Made by a program: the position numbers and the translations under genes. A DNA stretch of 64,000 bases, from contig CATLHE010000010.1 of the NCBI GenBank assembly GCA_949948895.1, positions 1-64,000 of the forward strand. The letters are read 5' to 3'. Each line of letters begins with the position of its first letter. Positions within the stretch are counted from its first letter, which is position 1. The stretch comes from an uncultured Christensenella sp. GTDB taxonomy: Bacteria > Bacillota > Clostridia > Christensenellales > Pumilibacteraceae. Positions 1-9,777 of the stretch are shown here, in pieces. The notes below the pieces were generated by a model. The model did no database searches. It saw only the letters and a list, made by a program, of their open reading frames with translations, and had not been told where the DNA came from.

Positions 1-708
1 GCGGAAGAAGCGGCTGAACAAGCCCGACTCGAAGCCGAGCAAGCCAAGAAAGAAGCCGAAGATGCGGCTGAGCAGGCTCGCCGTCAGGCAGAAGAGAACC
101 TGCTTGCCGAAGCCGAAGAAGCCAAACGCAAAGCTCAGGAAGAGATCGAGGAAATGCGTCGCCGCGCCGAAGAGGATGCGGAGAGAAAGCAACGCGAGGA
201 AGAGGAGCGCCTGAAAGCGGAAGCCGACAGACGCGACGCTATCGCTCAAAAGGTTGCCGCGCGCAAAGAAAAGATCGTTGTTTTCCGCGAGCGCATGAAA
301 GACGTCAAGGGCGACGAAGACGCAAAGAATCTTCGCGAGCAGTTGTACACGATGCAACTTTCGTTTGACGAGGACGAGCGCGGATCGACCGACCTCATGG
401 ACTTCTACAACAAGACCATGGACGATATCCAGCACGCGGGCGAGATCGCCACGCTCAAAGCGGAAAACGCCAAAAAGCCGAAGCGTGTCGTCAGAAAGGT
501 TACCGAGCGCGTCAACCGCATTCCCAAAAAGAAAGCGGGCGCTAAGAGACGTCCCGGCAGCGCCGGAGCAAGACGCCCCGCAGGCGCAAGACGCCCTGCT
601 TCGGGCGCGGCAAGACGCCCCGCATCCGGTGCGAGACGCCCGTCGAGCGGCGCGCGTCCCGGCGCGAGACCCCGTCCCGGCACGCGTCCTCCTACGCGAG
701 GCAGATAG
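1..708 (+). CDS. Coiled-coil protein with Arg/Pro/Ala-rich C-terminal tail (5' end cut by window)
   Basis: The reading frame is open from base 1, so the gene begins upstream and its start is not seen; it ends at TAG 706-708. The visible N-terminal part is almost entirely Ala/Glu/Lys/Arg heptad-like helix, typical of a long coiled coil. A short less regular segment follows, and the last ~60 residues are very basic, with repeats of the type RRPASGARRP. No family or enzymatic motif is recognised. The next gene also encodes a long acidic coiled coil with a basic low-complexity region near its C-terminus, so the two may be related structural proteins. An acidic rod plus basic tail would fit binding to nucleic acid or another polyanion, but that is inference. 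The frame is certain; the function is unknown. Confidence 0.8.
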   Translation, partial: AEEAAEQARLEAEQAKKEAEDAAEQARRQAEENLLAEAEEAKRKAQEEIEEMRRRAEEDAERKQREEEERLKAEADRRDAIAQKVAARKEKIVVFRERMKDVKGDEDAKNLREQLYTMQLSFDEDERGSTDLMDFYNKTMDDIQHAGEIATLKAENAKKPKRVVRKVTERVNRIPKKKAGAKRRPGSAGARRPAGARRPASGAARRPASGARRPSSGARPGARPRPGTRPPTRGR

Positions 709-963
709 ACGTGAGTCTTCGAGGTCGTCGGGTTAATTCGACGGATTTCGGCAAATGCTAATACTGTCACCGAATTGGGCGGCAGTATAGGCGCTCGATA
801 AGGTAAGCCGAGCGACGCGTAACCGAGTTTGGTGCGCGTCGCGTAAGCGACTGACCGCATTAGCGGAATAAAACGGTTTTGATCCGCATAGCGGATGGAA
901 ATAGGCGGGCGACGTCGTCGTATATGCGTCACCGCAGTACAAATAAAAATGCGAGGAACATTT

Positions 964-3900
964 ATGGAAAACCAAGAAAACGCTACCTTTTCTCTTGAAG
1001 ACAATCCCGACGAAGAGATTGTCGAAGAGGAAGTTATCGATCGCGACGAAGAATACGAAGTCGACGACGATGACGAAGAGGAAGAAGAATACGACGATGA
1101 GGACTACGACGACGAAGAGTACGACGATGAGGACTACGAGGAAGAAGAGGACTATGACGACGGGTACAACGACGATTACTACGACGACCGTCTGAATAAA
1201 GTTCTCGACGAGATCGCAGAAATCAAGCGTGGTATGCAAGCGCCGTCTACGGTTGTACAGCAACCGGGAATGGTCATGCCTCCGCAGTATGTATATCAGC
1301 CGTCCGCGCCGCCTGCGGGCAGCGAGGTTGTCATGTATAATGAGATCTCGCGCCTTCGCGACGAGCTTGCAAAAAACCAGAGCAGTCTGGAAATGCAGAA
1401 AGAGCTTTCGCGTATCAAAGAAGACATGGCGCGCGATCAGCGGTTTACAGAGGCGCAATACAATGCGGAAATCAAACGGTTGCAAGATAAGATTGACGAC
1501 CTACTAAAAAACGCACAAAGCCCTCAAAGTGAGCAGCTTCCGCCTGCGCAGGAGCCCGCTCGCCTTGAGGGCGCCAAATCCGTAGATTACGATAAACTTA
1601 TTGCCATCAACGAGGCTATTTTACGCACGACTTGCGACAACGACGCAAGGCTCGAAAGCGAAATAGTTCAGCTTCGCAAGAAAGTCGAAGAGTTCCCGTC
1701 AACGGAAGAGCTTAACCGCGCCGTGTCGTCGGTCAAAAAAGCCGCGCACAACGCCGCAGCCGCAAACCCCGATCTTATCAACAAGCTTTCGGCGGATATA
1801 TCCGCATTGCAGTCTGCTGTTCAAAACGCAGGCGGAGCTACCGCAGCAAGCGGCAGCGCTCCCGCTGTTTCTGTTGTTCTCAGAGACGGTTCGGACGACG
1901 TCAGCGCGAGCGAGCTTCTTCGTCAGCTTTACGATATAAAGAGCGCACTCGGTTCTTCGAGCGCGGCGGCAGTAAAGCGCACGCAAACGCTTAACGATCT
2001 TGTAAACGATTACAAGAAAGTCAATTTCGACATACATTCGCAAGCGGCTACTTACAAGGATAAGCTCGCTTCGTTGTTCGCGTATGCGAAAAAATTGGAG
2101 GAATGCGAGGAGCAAGACGCAGTAGACCTTATCGTGTCTACCAATAATCTTATAGAAGAGCTTGCCTCCGTACCCGTAACGCGTTCCGTATTCGCCGATA
2201 TAGTTTCGTACTGCTCGGAAAACGGCGACGCGTCGGTATCGTCGGCAATGCGCGACAGCGCCGAGCGTTACTTCAACATTTCGGACAAACTCAAGACCGC
2301 GTCGATGGACGAGGTTTCCGATTATCTTCCCGATCTTATCGCCGAGAAAAACGTACTTCAAAAGAATGTTAAGCTCGACGAGAACGAGAAGCTTCTTGCA
2401 GAGCTTAAAGCTGTTTTGGCGAGCGACGACCGTTCCGAAGACGCCGTCAAGGATCTGGTAGCCAAGCTTGTTACAGTCAAAGCGGGCGAGGTCGTGGAGC
2501 TCAAACTCGTCCCCGCGCCCAAAACCTATAAAGCCGTTCATTCGGTAAGCGACGAGAGCATATTCTCCAAGCTCGCCGAGCTCAAAGCGGCGGTAGTGGA
2601 CTTCGGCGAGTCAGTCAATAAGCCCGCCGAGCAAGAAGTCGAAACCGCGCCTGAGCCCGTTGCCGCGCCCGAGCAGATTTCCGACGAGGATAAGTATAAA
2701 GTAGTGCTCGATGCGATTGCCGAACTCGAACAGCGTCTCGGCGAGGTCGTGGGCACGAGCAATATTTCGGATGCCATCGAAGAACTCCGCTCGAACTATA
2801 TCGATATCACAGATAGGTTGGTGGACATCACCGAAAAGGTGTCCGATACCGTACCGCCCGAAGTCACGGCGTCCGAGCTTTCCGACGAGGAACGCGACAA
2901 GCTTTTGTCAGACCTCGATTATATCCACGGCAAACTCGACGAGTACGACGGGTTCATATCTCAGATATCCGAAGTTCGCAACGATATAATCAACCTGCCC
3001 GTACAGGACTACGGCGAGCAGTTTACGTCGGTCATTAGCGAGATCACCTCGCAGTGCGATAAGCTTTACGAAGATATCTCCAATCTCCTTATCGAGACGG
3101 AGACGAATATCCTCAATCGCATTCCCGAACCGACGGTCGTTCCCGACGCGATAGCCGACGCCAAGGCGGAGATAATCGCCGAAACGCAAGCGATCCGCGA
3201 CACGCTCGTTCAGGTCAACGAAGCTGTCATATCTTTGCCTGTGTCGGTCGCGGTGGATCAGCTCCGCGGTGACATACTCAATCTGACCGATCAGATCGCT
3301 GTAAACGCCGACGCAGACCTTGTAGACAGACAAAAACTCCTTGAGGACGTCGCGTACTTGCGCGAGCAAGCCGAAACGGCTCTTTCTCAACAGTCACAGC
3401 CCGTATCCGACGATAATGCCGCAGCTACGCGTCAGTTGCTAGACGACGTCGCGTACTTGCGCGAGCAAACCGATACTATCATTGCTCAACAAGCTCAACC
3501 CGCATCCGACGATAACGCCGCAGTCACTCGTCAGTTGCTTGACGATGTCACGTACTTGCGCGAACAGGTCGAGCTTGCGCTTTCCGACAGAGAGCAGGTA
3601 GCGTCGTCCGAAACGGATACCGACGTAGATAGCGGCGCTGAAGAGCGCGACAGACTGTACTCATACCTCGACGATATCGCGGCGCGTGTGGAAAAGATAT
3701 CGGCGCTTGCGGACGACGTGACCGTAGCGCGCGACAATACCGCTACGACGCTCGATATCATCACTCCGATAGCAGATACGCTCAATACGGTAGCGTCCGA
3801 CGCGGTATCTGCGCGAGATGCCGCGACTTCCGCGCTCGATGCGCTCGCGCCTATTGCCGATCAGCTCAACGCTATACTCGACAGGCTCGACGCGGAAGCG

Positions 3901-6900
3901 GAAGACCTGACACAGGACGACGTTGTAGATACTGTCATAGCCGACGAGCAAAGCGATTATATTGCGGAAGACTTGACGGAGATCAAGGAAGACCTCAATA
4001 CTATACTCGACACCATACCGTTGTTCCCTCAGAGCGACGATCTTGTAACGGCTCGCGACAATACGTTCTCAATACTCGATACGCTCACGTTAATGCCTCA
4101 GAGCGACGATGTTATAGCTACTCGCGACGGCGTTGCGTCCGTTCTCGACGCAGTCAACGCGCTTGCCGACAGCATTCGTCGGTTGGAGGAAGGAAACGGC
4201 GAGAATAGCGCCCTGACCGAGGACGTTGCGGCTATACGTGCCGCGCTTCCCGAAGGTCTTGCCGAAGATCTTGCCGTAGTGCGCGACAATACCGGAGCAA
4301 TGCTCGACTCGCTTGCCACGCTCACGCAGTCGCAAGAAGACGTACGCTTCATTCGTCAAAAACTCGAGGAAGAAGCGGAAACTCCCGACACAAGTTCGGT
4401 GTCTGACTCGCTTGCCGACGTAATGCAAGACCTCGGGCTCATTCTCGACAAGCTCGAAGCGTTGGAGAATAGCGCCGTTGCCGACAAACAAGAGATCGTC
4501 GACACGGTCAGCGGCATTCGCGAAGAGATACACATTTCCGAGCTTGACGAAAAAATCGGCGCGGCGGGCATAGACGACGAAACGCGCGACACGCTTGTCG
4601 GCGAGATCTCCGAAATTCGCGAGCGTCTCGGCGAGATAGAAAGCACGACGCGCAATATCAACGATGTTAATGCTTTGGCGCTTGACAATATAGCCAATCA
4701 GCTTGCCGATATACAGGCTGTGTTCGAGGCGGATATCATCGACCTCAAAGCGCAGTTGGAAAGCGGCGTCACGGTCGCGGATAACGGCGACGTAGCAACC
4801 GCGTCCGTCGGCGACGGCTTGCAGTCCGTCATGGACGAGCTTGCCGCCATAAAAGAAAAGATCGACGCCGAAAACGAGTACGATACCGTCGAAGAGATTC
4901 TCTCGCTTCGCGAGGACGTAAAAGCGGCGAGGATAGTCGACCAGAACGAAGTATCGGGCGAACTCGAAGCAATAAAGAACGAGCTTGCCGCTATATCCAG
5001 CGGAAACATACTCGACGAAATACGCGCGCTTCGCGACGAAGTTGCGGCTATGTCCGGTCAAGTCGGCGAAACGTCGGCGGCGCCTACCGAGGGCGAAGTC
5101 AATCTCGTTCTCAACGAGATAGTATCGCTCCGCGACGAAGTATTCGCGTTTAAAGACGAGGTGCTCAGCGCCACTGCCGCAAAGGAAGAACCCGTAGAGG
5201 AAGTTGTTTCCGAGGGCGGTGAAGAATACAACGACGAGTTTAACAATATTCTCGACGAGCTTACCGACATTCGCGCCGCACAAGGCGAGCTTACTGCAAG
5301 CGTCGAAGAACTCAAAGACGCTATAAGCCGCAGGACAACGCTTGCCACCGACGCCGACAGCGAAGCGGTCGCCGCAAACGGCGAGCTCAACGTAGTGCTC
5401 GACGAGATAATCAATCTTAAAAACGACGTGGACGCGCTCAACGAGCGCATACCCATCGACAGTATAGGCGCGATCTTCGAACAGGTAGACGAGATCAGAG
5501 CGGTACTCGACGAGCTTGTGGAAACCAACCCGTCGACGGCATCCGACGAGACCGAACTCGGTCCCGTTAGCCTCGAAGATATTCGCGACAGGCTCGACGA
5601 TATCGCGCTTTCCACGTCCTCAGTGGACCTTGTGGCGCTTTCCGACAAAGTAGACGGAATAAGCGCGACGGTCAACGAACTCGTGCTCGGTCACGTTGCG
5701 GACGGCGAGACGGTCGAGAGCGGAGCTTTTGTAGGCGGCAACGCCATAGCCGAAACGCTCGAAAGCCTGCGCGCCGATATGGACGAGGTCAAAGCGGCTG
5801 TATACGGTCAGCCGATGTCTCACGACGTAGACGGCGAGATAGCGGAGCTTCGCGAAGAACTCGAAAACCTCCGCGCCGAGAACGAAGCGCTGCGTCAGGC
5901 GCAGAACGACAGCGTAGCGGCGGAACTTGCCGAGCTTCGCGACGCGGTGCGCAATATGACGCTTTCCGCTGCGCCCGTAGCGGACGATAACGGCGATACT
6001 TCGTACGCCGCGCTTATCGAAGAGATAAGAGGACTCAAAGATCAGATCGCGGAAGTTTCCGTGGCTCAGCCCACCGTCGCGGCTACGCTCGACGAGGACG
6101 TTGTGCAAGCGATACGCGACGCGCTCGCAGAGCACGGCACAAACGCTCCGCTTGCTGAAGAACTCGGCGATATACGCGACGAGATAGCCCAGCTTCGCTC
6201 GCTTACCACCGTTACGGCGGAAAGCGGCGGCGCGGCGGAGATTGCGGCGCTTCGCAACGAGCTTACCGAGCTTAAGAGCTCGCTTACTGCAAGCGACAGC
6301 ATGTACGGGCTTGCCGAAGACGTTACGGCTATTAAAGCCGATGTACAAACGCTCAAAGACGAGCCCGACCTCGGCGTCATCAACGAGATACTCGCGCTCC
6401 GCGACGAGTTCCAAGCGCTCCGCGAGGAGATCGAGGACGTCAAGCGTATTGCCGGCGAGACAGACAAACAGTCCGACGATATCATACTCGGCGAGGTCCA
6501 ATCGCTTCGCGATCAGTTGTTTGCGATAAGCATGGCAAACGTGAACGACGCGTCGTCAGGCGAGACCAATTACGAGAGCTACAACAATCTTATACTCGAC
6601 GAGCTCGCGTCGCTCAGAGAACAAGTGGAGACCGCCGGATCGTCTGAGGACCTCCGCACGGTTCAGGACGAGCTCGCCAAGCTCAAAGCGACTATCGATA
6701 AACGCGAAGAGCTTTACGACGCGCTCGCGGAAAGAGTCGCAAGGCTCGGTTCGGACGCGACAAACAACAAGATCCTCGACGAGCTTGCTTCGCTCCGTAC
6801 AGAGCTTGCCAACCAGCGCGATGCCGATCTTACTACGCTCAACTTCATGTCGGAAATGGCGCACCTTTTGGAGCGTCAGAACAGCTACATCTCGCAGACC

Positions 6901-7902
6901 ACGGGAAGCAAGATCACGGACGAGATCGAAAGTCTCAAAGCCGAGATCGCATCTTCCGACGCAGTCGCAGAAGAAGTGGCTAAGCTCCGCGAAATAATGA
7001 TACAGTCGGGTAGCGCGTCCGATAACGAGACGATACTCGGTGAGCTTGCCGACCTGCGCGAAGAACTCAGCAGCGAGAAACCAAGCCGCGAAAACGAGCT
7101 CATTTTGCAGGAGATAGCAAGACTTCGCGACGAGATAACAGTGCTTGCAGACCGCGACAGCAGAGCCGCCGCGGCGGAAGCCGAGTCCGCGAAATCGTCC
7201 GACGACGAGCTTGCAGATTCTCTGTCCGCGCTTAAAGACCAGCTCAACGAAATAGCCGAGATAATCGAGCCCGAAAAGAAAGAGCCGAAAAAGACGACTA
7301 CGACTCGTAAAAAGTCTACGGGAACGGGCAAAAAATCGACGGGTAAGTCATCGAGCGGCGGCGCCAAAAAGAGCGGTTCCGGCACGAAACGCACTACTTC
7401 GACCAAGAAAACGACGCAAAAGCGCACCACAACACGCACAAACAGCTCGACAAGATCGAAAAATACCGCCAACGCGGAAACAGCGGTAACGGAAAAACCG
7501 ACGGAAACGCAGACCGTTGAGTCGATAGTGATCGAGGATGTTTCGGACTTTGACGCCAAGATAAACGAGCAGATAGCCGATCTCGGCGGTTCGGAAATGA
7601 CGCTTAACCCGCACGCGACAGAAACGACGCTTTCGACGTCCGATACCATGGACGTAGCGGATAGGCTCGCGCAACAGGTCGCTAATAAGCTCGTTATCGA
7701 ACAGCTTGTGGAACAGCTCGGCGACGACGGCATGAGCGAAGATCAGGTCGACGAGATACTTCGCGAACTCCCGCACGAGCTCACGACCACGGCGCTTGAC
7801 GAGCAGTCCGACAGAGTTCGTAAGCTTGCAAACCGTCTCGTGCTCAACAAGCTTCGCACCCGTCTCAGCGGAAAACCCGACAAAGACGGCGACAACAACT
7901 AA
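964..7902 (+). CDS. Giant (2,312 aa) acidic coiled-coil protein with Lys/Thr-rich histone-like segment
   Basis: Start chosen at ATG 964 because GAGG (953-956) sits at normal Shine-Dalgarno distance; an upstream in-frame start at 895 has no such site. Residues ~15-75 are an extremely acidic Asp/Glu/Tyr stretch. Residues ~80-2100 are dominated by irregular repeats of the form LDEIxxLRDEL, consistent with a very long interrupted coiled coil. They include a tandem 33-residue repeat (nt 3331-3580). Around nt 7270-7470 lies a Lys/Thr/Ser/Gly-rich basic segment like a histone H1 tail. The last ~130 residues look globular and helical. There is no signal peptide or membrane segment, so it should be cytoplasmic. 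No known family recognised. Size and composition suggest a scaffold or filament-like element that could touch DNA through its basic segment (inference). A terminator follows directly. Confidence 0.85.
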   Translation: MENQENATFSLEDNPDEEIVEEEVIDRDEEYEVDDDDEEEEEYDDEDYDDEEYDDEDYEEEEDYDDGYNDDYYDDRLNKVLDEIAEIKRGMQAPSTVVQQPGMVMPPQYVYQPSAPPAGSEVVMYNEISRLRDELAKNQSSLEMQKELSRIKEDMARDQRFTEAQYNAEIKRLQDKIDDLLKNAQSPQSEQLPPAQEPARLEGAKSVDYDKLIAINEAILRTTCDNDARLESEIVQLRKKVEEFPSTEELNRAVSSVKKAAHNAAAANPDLINKLSADISALQSAVQNAGGATAASGSAPAVSVVLRDGSDDVSASELLRQLYDIKSALGSSSAAAVKRTQTLNDLVNDYKKVNFDIHSQAATYKDKLASLFAYAKKLEECEEQDAVDLIVSTNNLIEELASVPVTRSVFADIVSYCSENGDASVSSAMRDSAERYFNISDKLKTASMDEVSDYLPDLIAEKNVLQKNVKLDENEKLLAELKAVLASDDRSEDAVKDLVAKLVTVKAGEVVELKLVPAPKTYKAVHSVSDESIFSKLAELKAAVVDFGESVNKPAEQEVETAPEPVAAPEQISDEDKYKVVLDAIAELEQRLGEVVGTSNISDAIEELRSNYIDITDRLVDITEKVSDTVPPEVTASELSDEERDKLLSDLDYIHGKLDEYDGFISQISEVRNDIINLPVQDYGEQFTSVISEITSQCDKLYEDISNLLIETETNILNRIPEPTVVPDAIADAKAEIIAETQAIRDTLVQVNEAVISLPVSVAVDQLRGDILNLTDQIAVNADADLVDRQKLLEDVAYLREQAETALSQQSQPVSDDNAAATRQLLDDVAYLREQTDTIIAQQAQPASDDNAAVTRQLLDDVTYLREQVELALSDREQVASSETDTDVDSGAEERDRLYSYLDDIAARVEKISALADDVTVARDNTATTLDIITPIADTLNTVASDAVSARDAATSALDALAPIADQLNAILDRLDAEAEDLTQDDVVDTVIADEQSDYIAEDLTEIKEDLNTILDTIPLFPQSDDLVTARDNTFSILDTLTLMPQSDDVIATRDGVASVLDAVNALADSIRRLEEGNGENSALTEDVAAIRAALPEGLAEDLAVVRDNTGAMLDSLATLTQSQEDVRFIRQKLEEEAETPDTSSVSDSLADVMQDLGLILDKLEALENSAVADKQEIVDTVSGIREEIHISELDEKIGAAGIDDETRDTLVGEISEIRERLGEIESTTRNINDVNALALDNIANQLADIQAVFEADIIDLKAQLESGVTVADNGDVATASVGDGLQSVMDELAAIKEKIDAENEYDTVEEILSLREDVKAARIVDQNEVSGELEAIKNELAAISSGNILDEIRALRDEVAAMSGQVGETSAAPTEGEVNLVLNEIVSLRDEVFAFKDEVLSATAAKEEPVEEVVSEGGEEYNDEFNNILDELTDIRAAQGELTASVEELKDAISRRTTLATDADSEAVAANGELNVVLDEIINLKNDVDALNERIPIDSIGAIFEQVDEIRAVLDELVETNPSTASDETELGPVSLEDIRDRLDDIALSTSSVDLVALSDKVDGISATVNELVLGHVADGETVESGAFVGGNAIAETLESLRADMDEVKAAVYGQPMSHDVDGEIAELREELENLRAENEALRQAQNDSVAAELAELRDAVRNMTLSAAPVADDNGDTSYAALIEEIRGLKDQIAEVSVAQPTVAATLDEDVVQAIRDALAEHGTNAPLAEELGDIRDEIAQLRSLTTVTAESGGAAEIAALRNELTELKSSLTASDSMYGLAEDVTAIKADVQTLKDEPDLGVINEILALRDEFQALREEIEDVKRIAGETDKQSDDIILGEVQSLRDQLFAISMANVNDASSGETNYESYNNLILDELASLREQVETAGSSEDLRTVQDELAKLKATIDKREELYDALAERVARLGSDATNNKILDELASLRTELANQRDADLTTLNFMSEMAHLLERQNSYISQTTGSKITDEIESLKAEIASSDAVAEEVAKLREIMIQSGSASDNETILGELADLREELSSEKPSRENELILQEIARLRDEITVLADRDSRAAAAEAESAKSSDDELADSLSALKDQLNEIAEIIEPEKKEPKKTTTTRKKSTGTGKKSTGKSSSGGAKKSGSGTKRTTSTKKTTQKRTTTRTNSSTRSKNTANAETAVTEKPTETQTVESIVIEDVSDFDAKINEQIADLGGSEMTLNPHATETTLSTSDTMDVADRLAQQVANKLVIEQLVEQLGDDGMSEDQVDEILRELPHELTTTALDEQSDRVRKLANRLVLNKLRTRLSGKPDKDGDNN
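3331..3580 (+). repeat. Tandem 99-bp (33-codon) repeat inside the giant coiled-coil gene
   Basis: Two full copies and one partial copy, starting at 3331, 3430 and 3529, each encode a segment with the core DDVAYLREQ followed by a Gln/Pro/Ser linker. The third copy diverges after ~17 codons. The period keeps frame and marks recent local expansion of the coiled coil. Confidence 0.8.
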
Positions 7903-7936
7903 TAGCAACAAAAGATAAATCCATATATCGGAAAAG

Positions 7937-7965
7937 GAGACACGGTACGCCGCGTCTCTTTTTTT
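7937..7965 (+). terminator. Rho-independent terminator after giant coiled-coil gene
   Basis: Inverted repeat GAGACACGG / CCGCGTCTC with a 4-base loop and one mismatch, followed by a run of seven T, 34 bases after the stop codon. Confidence 0.85.
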
Positions 7966-8019
7966 ACGTAGCATGTTGCGGTAGCTATATCGTCGAACTA
8001 TAATATATACATGCTAAAT

Positions 8020-8324
8020 CCAAGCTATGCTTGGTGCGGGCTTACGCCCTAGATCCTTCGGCTTCGCCTCAGTATGACAAGCCAAGGGCTTGGCGAATGT
8101 CGCGTATTTGCATCGGTAATAATTCAATGTCACACCCGAATAATAGCGGTGCAAAATGCAACGCTTTTTTTCGGGTGTGCCGTCATTTCATCGTTAGCGC
8201 ACATACACGACAGACGCCAAGCGTAAGGCTCGCACACGACAAGCATCCAAACCGTGTTTGGTCGGGTGACATGCAAAACAAATCACACAAGCCGACACAC
8301 GACAAACATCCAAGCTGTGCTTGG
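8020..8324. repeat. Interspersed mosaic repeat region (copy A, inverted relative to the 42.2-42.8 kb array)
   Basis: The 474-base gap between the giant gene and murA holds no supported gene. It contains 15-base palindromes CCAAGCTATGCTTGG (8020-8034) and CCAAGCTGTGCTTGG (8310-8324), and an imperfect one near 8250. It also has the module AGATCCTTCGGCTTCGCCTC (within 8045-8081), a long inverted repeat framed by CACACCCGAA and TTCGGGTGTG (~8131-8182), and several ACACGACA boxes. Reverse complements of the same modules recur at 42219-42840, so this is a dispersed family and not random sequence. A spurious open frame crosses it (8031-8354), but its sequence is explained by the repeats. Confidence 0.8.
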
Positions 8325-8376
8325 CACGCCGCGTCATTCACCTTCATATACTAAAAAAGAAATAAGAGGGTGACGT

Positions 8377-9648
8377 ATGCAAAAATTCATTATCGACGGC
8401 GGAACGCCGTTACAGGGAGAAGTCAGCGTGCAAACCGCCAAGAACGCGGCATTGCCGATAATAGCCGCTTGTATTCTTACGGATGAGCCGGTCGTGATAG
8501 AGCGTTGCCCGCATTTAAAGGACATCGACGCCATGCTCGACATCATGCGGCACCTTGGCTGTACAGCCGAGTTCGACGGCGACGATCTAAAGGTTTGCTG
8601 TCGCGACGTGGCGCTAAACGTCATAAATTCCGATCTGACGGGCAAACTGCGCTCGTCGATATTCATACTGGGTTCGATCCTCTCGCGCTGTAGACGCGCA
8701 TACATAAGCCATCCGGGCGGATGCGAGATAGGACTGCGCCCCATAGATCTACATATTTCGGGACTCAAAAGTTTGGCGGTCAAAATCGCCGACGACTGCG
8801 GCGTTATATACTGCGACGGCACGGAAATGCGCGGCGGAGTGGTCAACCTCGATTTCGCGTCCGTAGGCGCTACCGAAAACCTGATGATGGCGGGCGCGCT
8901 TATCGACGGCGACACGACAATAGTCAACGCCGCGCGCGAGCCTGAAATAGTCGATCTCGCGCAGTTCATAAACGCCATGGGCGGGCGCGTATCGGGCGCG
9001 GGCGGATCGGTCATAAAAGTACGCGGCGTGGCAAAACTCCACGGGTGCAGATACCGACCGATGCCCGACCGCATTTGCGCGGGTACATACATGACGGCGG
9101 TAGCCGCCGCGGGCGGAAAGATCACGGTGTGCGGCGTTGTTCCAGAGCACGTTTTGGGCGTAACGGAGCGCCTTAAACAAATAGGCGTAAAACTGACGGT
9201 GCACGGCGACAGCGTTACCGCATCGATGCAGGGCAGACCGCGCCCGTTACATAAACTAGAGACGAACGTATATCCCGCGTTTCCTACGGATATGCAGCCG
9301 CAGTTTACTGCGGCTCTTGCGGTCGCTTCGGGCAGTTCGGTCGTGGTTGAAAACCTGTTTGAAAACCGCTTCGGCTACACCGTGGAGCTCGCGAAAATGG
9401 GCGCGGCTATCACTGTAAAAGACCGAGTAGCCGTCGTTCGCGGCGTGCCCAAACTAAGCGGCGCGGTCGTTCGCGCCCACGATCTTCGCGGCGGCGCGGC
9501 GCTTGTCGTGGCGTCGCTCGCGGCGGAAGGTCGGTCGGTTGTATACGGCGTAGAGCATATAGACAGAGGCTACGAATATTTGGAACGCGAGCTTACGGCG
9601 CTCGGCGCAAAAATAAAACGCGTAGACTGCGTAGCGGGCGAACGGTAA
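8377..9648 (+). CDS. murA: UDP-N-acetylglucosamine 1-carboxyvinyltransferase MurA
   Basis: First committed step of peptidoglycan synthesis: transfers enolpyruvate from PEP to UDP-GlcNAc in the cytoplasm. The 423-residue length matches the EPSP-synthase-fold family. Visible hallmarks are KNAALPI near residue 22, the catalytic loop GGCEIGLRPIDLHI with the fosfomycin-target cysteine at ~C116, and a C-terminal RGGAALVVASLAAEG-type segment. The start is ATG 8377 with GAGGG 6 bases upstream. It lies just ahead of ftsQ, an order common in Gram-positive dcw clusters. There is no obvious terminator before the ftsQ promoter, so some read-through is possible. Active-site residues appear intact. Confidence 0.97.
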   Translation: MQKFIIDGGTPLQGEVSVQTAKNAALPIIAACILTDEPVVIERCPHLKDIDAMLDIMRHLGCTAEFDGDDLKVCCRDVALNVINSDLTGKLRSSIFILGSILSRCRRAYISHPGGCEIGLRPIDLHISGLKSLAVKIADDCGVIYCDGTEMRGGVVNLDFASVGATENLMMAGALIDGDTTIVNAAREPEIVDLAQFINAMGGRVSGAGGSVIKVRGVAKLHGCRYRPMPDRICAGTYMTAVAAAGGKITVCGVVPEHVLGVTERLKQIGVKLTVHGDSVTASMQGRPRPLHKLETNVYPAFPTDMQPQFTAALAVASGSSVVVENLFENRFGYTVELAKMGAAITVKDRVAVVRGVPKLSGAVVRAHDLRGGAALVVASLAAEGRSVVYGVEHIDRGYEYLERELTALGAKIKRVDCVAGER

Positions 9649-9741
9649 AAACGCCGATCCTGAGCGCGGTGGAAACAAATAATGCAAGTAATCATAGTGC
9701 ACACGGCATGTAAGTAAAAGACGCGTAATGTAATAAAAAGC

Positions 9742-9770
9742 TTGATTTTTCGTACGCGGTTTGTTATAAT
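9742..9770 (+). promoter_or_regulatory. Sigma-A promoter of ftsQ, placed for a leaderless mRNA
   Basis: TTGATT (9742-9747), 17-base spacer, perfect TATAAT (9765-9770). Only 7 bases separate the -10 box from the ATG at 9778, and there is no Shine-Dalgarno, so transcription should begin at or next to the start codon. Confidence 0.85.
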
Positions 9771-9777
9771 GTAACAC

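Noticed and set aside
405-1485. Long minus-strand open frames opposite the coiled-coil genes
   Set aside because: They mirror the repetitive codon pattern of the plus-strand genes, lack ribosome-binding sites and give low-complexity products. The plus-strand genes explain the region.
4090-5283. 397-codon minus-strand open frame inside the giant gene
   Set aside because: It is an antisense shadow created by the GAC/GAG/CTC-rich heptad repeats; there is no start signal or recognisable protein.
8031-8354. Small protein gene of 107 codons before murA
   Set aside because: The frame lies wholly within the dispersed repeats, has no ribosome-binding site, and its peptide simply translates repeat modules.
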